Positions 61,126-64,000 of a DNA stretch of 64,000 bases are shown here, piece after piece. The stretch covers positions 32,158,587-32,222,586 of the forward strand of contig CM073591.1 of NCBI GenBank assembly GCA_037074705.1. Direction: 5' to 3'. The notes beneath the pieces are model-generated. The model had not been told where the DNA came from and did no database searches. It saw nothing but the letters and a program-made list of their open reading frames with translations. The DNA comes from Zhengitettix transpicula. Taxonomy: Eukaryota; Arthropoda; Insecta; Orthoptera; Tetrigidae. Within the stretch, counting starts at the first letter, position 1. Each line of letters starts with the position of its first letter. The translations under genes and the position numbers were made by a program.

Positions 61126-63289
61126 TTATACTATAATTTTAATGCTAGGTATGATAATTATGACATTAGTTCATTATAAAACTTTTAAAATAGTAAATTA
61201 TAGTAGCATAACGGGATATTTTGAAAGTCTGAGATAGAGAGACAAGTCAGAAAAGAAAATCTGAAAACGACAGCAGACTCTCTAGTTTACTATTCAGCAT
61301 CTGAAGTACCATTGCTTTCGCTCAGACACTTTATCTCTGTCTGCATCTATTTCTACAATCTATTTATTGGCTTTATTTACTCTCTTTACCTCTGACTACA
61401 TAATATTCCTTAAATATGATTACAATTGGAGTCCACGTATTTGCACAAATACAATAATAAATATAGATTAGAAATGAATGTACCCAAGTTTAAGATTTAT
61501 GATAGCAATAAAAACAGTCAAGTCTCATACGAAATTAATTTTTAATTTCGCTTTGATCTATGGATCCGCTCAACGCACTGTGATGATACATAATACAGGT
61601 AATATTTTTTAAAAATAAATTTAGCGTCAAAAGGGCGTGTTATCGTCGATCGCCAACCAATTCCTGCTGCGTTCCCCTGTCGTGTGTTAATAAACATTCC
61701 GTCGCTGAGGGATAAATATATCATTGTGGGGGGCGGGGGGGGGTGTATTTAAAAAGCGCGAATTCAAGCGTACAGAATTAATAGGTTTCAGCTGGGACCG
61801 ATGAGGGTTGTTTTGTAACGCGGTCCTGGAATTTACGGAGGCTTGTAAAATTACCTAAGGCAAATATTCAATGCAATCAATATCAGCCAATACACCGAAG
61901 GTCATCTCTTTCAACACAGATTAACAGTTGTCAGAAGAAGATGTGAAGGATAACGATAAAATTAATCGACAGTTATGAAGCTATTGTAAGACCATCAACG
62001 TGTGAATCATGTCACAATTATCAATGATTATAAAACGTGCTATATAAAATAATTTTTCGGGACTAGACAAGAAAATCGAAATAAAATAAATACGAAAATA
62101 AAATTGCAATATGTTATGCATTTTATTGGATAATATTGTAATTTATAAAATATATTTACTGATTTGGTTGCGTTCTGAGAAGAAGTAAAATAAATGAGCG
62201 TAGAGAATAGGACGTCACGCGATGGACATGGGGTTGAGGTTTACAAGTTATAATAGTGTGTAGTTTTAGAAGAAATAATGATTAACTGGAGTTATTGTTT
62301 CAAATTAGTTGACGGTGGTGACAAAATATTATAACAAGTATTTTTCAAGTATTCCATTGTCTTAGTAAAAATTGGAGAAGTAACCAAGATATTATTATAT
62401 GTCGTATCTATTGCTTTTCTTTACTTTTTTCTGTGAATCCCTTGTTTAATTTTCACGCAGACAATGGAATAGCCAAACTATACTTATTACAATAGAAGCA
62501 TTGTCCGTCACGAACCTCTAACAAGAACCTACTTCAGTCAGTTCAGCCCCTGAGAATATTGACATTCTGAACTATGTTTGGAAATGGGGGTTAAGGTTTC
62601 TTTTACGAGTGCCGGCGGGAGATGGGATCAGATAGAAGGAAATTTTCCGGGGAATTTGTGTCGTATTATATACAGAGGATCGTCTTTTGTGGAATGAATT
62701 TCAGTTAGCAAATATATACAAATTCAAGTATTCAACTTTCGCATTTGTCATACTGACTGACTCACGAGGTATTGTTAATATTTATGTAAAAATATAAAGT
62801 ACGTAAACTAGAGTCATATTTGACCGTGTCCATACTCGGGGATTCCATCTGCAATTTAGTTACAAGAGAATATCATAGTAATAACTACACGCACTCATAC
62901 ATTAATGTCTTCTGTCAACTCCTGGTTTTGGTTTATTTTTTTTTGACACCTTTCAATTATTTGTTCCACATTGTTCTTCAATTTACTGATTGGTCCTTTG
63001 GTGTCTATTCGGATAAAATAACTGATATTGAAGTGTTAATTTTCTTTTGATTTATAATTATTACGCCATTTAACTAAATTAGTTCTTCTAGTCTGTTTTA
63101 TTATTTTATCAATATTGAAAATTATCTAATTATTTTATATTTGTATACATGTATTATTATACAAGATAACTGTTAGACATGAGAATACTTAAGTTCATAA
63201 TTATGCAATTATCACATTGTCTTATATATTTCCTTGTTATGGTTTATATATTTAAATAAAGTTGGCTGTATTTTTGTAAGTTTCGCATT
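61126..63289. other. AT-rich DNA with a long G-rich run
   Basis: GGGGGGCGGGGGGGGG at 61728-61743 is the longest G block in the window. Otherwise no gene or repeat is supported; the ORFs at 61542-61724 and 62820-63050 are not convincing. Confidence 0.45.
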
Positions 63290-63643
63290 CAATATAAACG
63301 GGTTTCGACAAAATGCTGTACGTTCTTTTTGAACAATAAACAAACACTGTTGGGGCAAAACATGGCTACCACCCATAGGGACGGGGGTGCAAATTTTCAA
63401 ACATGTTAAACGGTCGAAATTTGCGTCGAATATTTTCGGGATCAATGAGATTGATATTATTTCTTCCGATGTTAATTGTGTATAATACACATACATAATG
63501 GGAGAAGAGCACCTTTAAGGATGCGTGTGAGGGATGTTACATAAAAATAACGTAAAAACAATGTAGATTGGAGTCAAATCCGGGGTTGCGGTTGTCGCTG
63601 AGTTTAATTATAACAACCCGGACAACGCCGGGTACCCAGCTAG
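63290..63643 (+). mobile_element. Helitron subfamily B, 5'-truncated
   Basis: Retains AACAAACACTGTTGGGGC, GGCTACCACCC, TTTCAAACATGTTAAACGG, GTTACATAAAAATAACG and TTGGAGTCAAATCCGGGGTT. Ends CCCGGACAACGCCGGGTACC, CAG, CTAG before T, a perfect CCCGG/CCGGG hairpin. The reverse ORF over it is incidental. Confidence 0.8.
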
Positions 63644-64000
63644 TATGAAAATAAAACTCAACGTTTCAAAAAAAATTGTAGACTGCCAAAAGGTTAAATT
63701 GTGATTTCTTTAAAAAGTGAAGTGTCAAAATTAATTCTATATTTTTATTTCAAATAAATCATTTAATTAGATATTAAATTGTATACAAAAATTCGTATAT
63801 TGCAGACTATGTAATCAAAATTAATATTCAAAATTAAACATTACGATGAATATTTGTCACATAATTGTGTGTTACTAATTAATATTTTAACGTGTTGGAA
63901 ACAGAGCAGATATTAAATTTTTTTATTTGTGTTAAATATACAATAAATGCTTATTAAAATATTCTGTTATTACGTAGTTTCTGATGGAGACCAGGTTTAC
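63644..64000. other. AT-rich DNA, no feature seen
   Basis: Nothing supported to the window end. Confidence 0.5.

Noticed and set aside
1..64000. CRISPR array, bacterial operons or viral genome
   Set aside because: No regularly spaced identical short repeats, no prokaryote-like gene density, and no viral coding block; the window is eukaryotic repeat-rich DNA.

Overview
This window reads as non-coding DNA from a large, AT-rich, transposon-loaded animal genome, most likely an insect. That placement is inference from the repeat mix: Helitrons ending in CTAG, pogo and mariner transposase fossils, TGTAAT...ATTACA long terminal repeats, and Penelope-type hammerhead footprints. I cannot name the order or species. 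I found no intact host gene, rRNA, snRNA or CRISPR array. Open reading frames are short (132 codons at most), and none outside transposon relics matches a family I recognise. The window is probably intergenic or lies inside a very large intron.

Layout. 1-4.5 kb is AT-rich with one retroposon copy. 4.5-5.4 kb holds two fold-back repeats with hammerhead-like cores. 6.7-8.6 kb holds two LTRs of the same polarity, 50 bp apart, with a primer-binding-site-like stretch between them. 11.2-12.1 kb holds a related 5' LTR on the other strand. 12.3-14.1 kb is a 1.8 kb region bounded by 240-bp inverted arms, with a Helitron inside. 17 kb has a retroposon copy. 18.9-20.1 kb has an LTR with a PPT-like purine run. 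20.4-22.1 kb has an inverted-repeat element next to a Helitron remnant. 25.9-27.7 kb is a pogo/Tigger-like DNA transposon invaded by three retroposon copies. 29.2-30.1 kb has two opposed retroposon copies. 32.5-33.0 kb is a reverse-strand Helitron. 36.8 kb has a tRNA-like SINE head. 40.9-41.9 kb is a chimeric Helitron. 43.1-43.8 kb is a palindromic mariner relic. 47.2 kb is another fold-back. 49.0-49.5 kb is a full retroposon copy. 51.0-61.1 kb is a 10 kb head-to-tail Helitron cluster. 63.3-63.6 kb is a last Helitron 3' end.

The two most interesting signals are these. (1) In the Helitron cluster, two junctions join one element's terminal CTAG directly to the next element's initial TC. The copies are also mosaics of two subfamilies. 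(2) About a dozen hammerhead-ribozyme-like motifs (CUGANGA, hairpin, GAAAC) of several families are scattered on both strands; some sit in long palindromes and one keeps an unaltered core. All calls were made by eye. Boundaries marked approximate should be confirmed by self-alignment and repeat-library searches.
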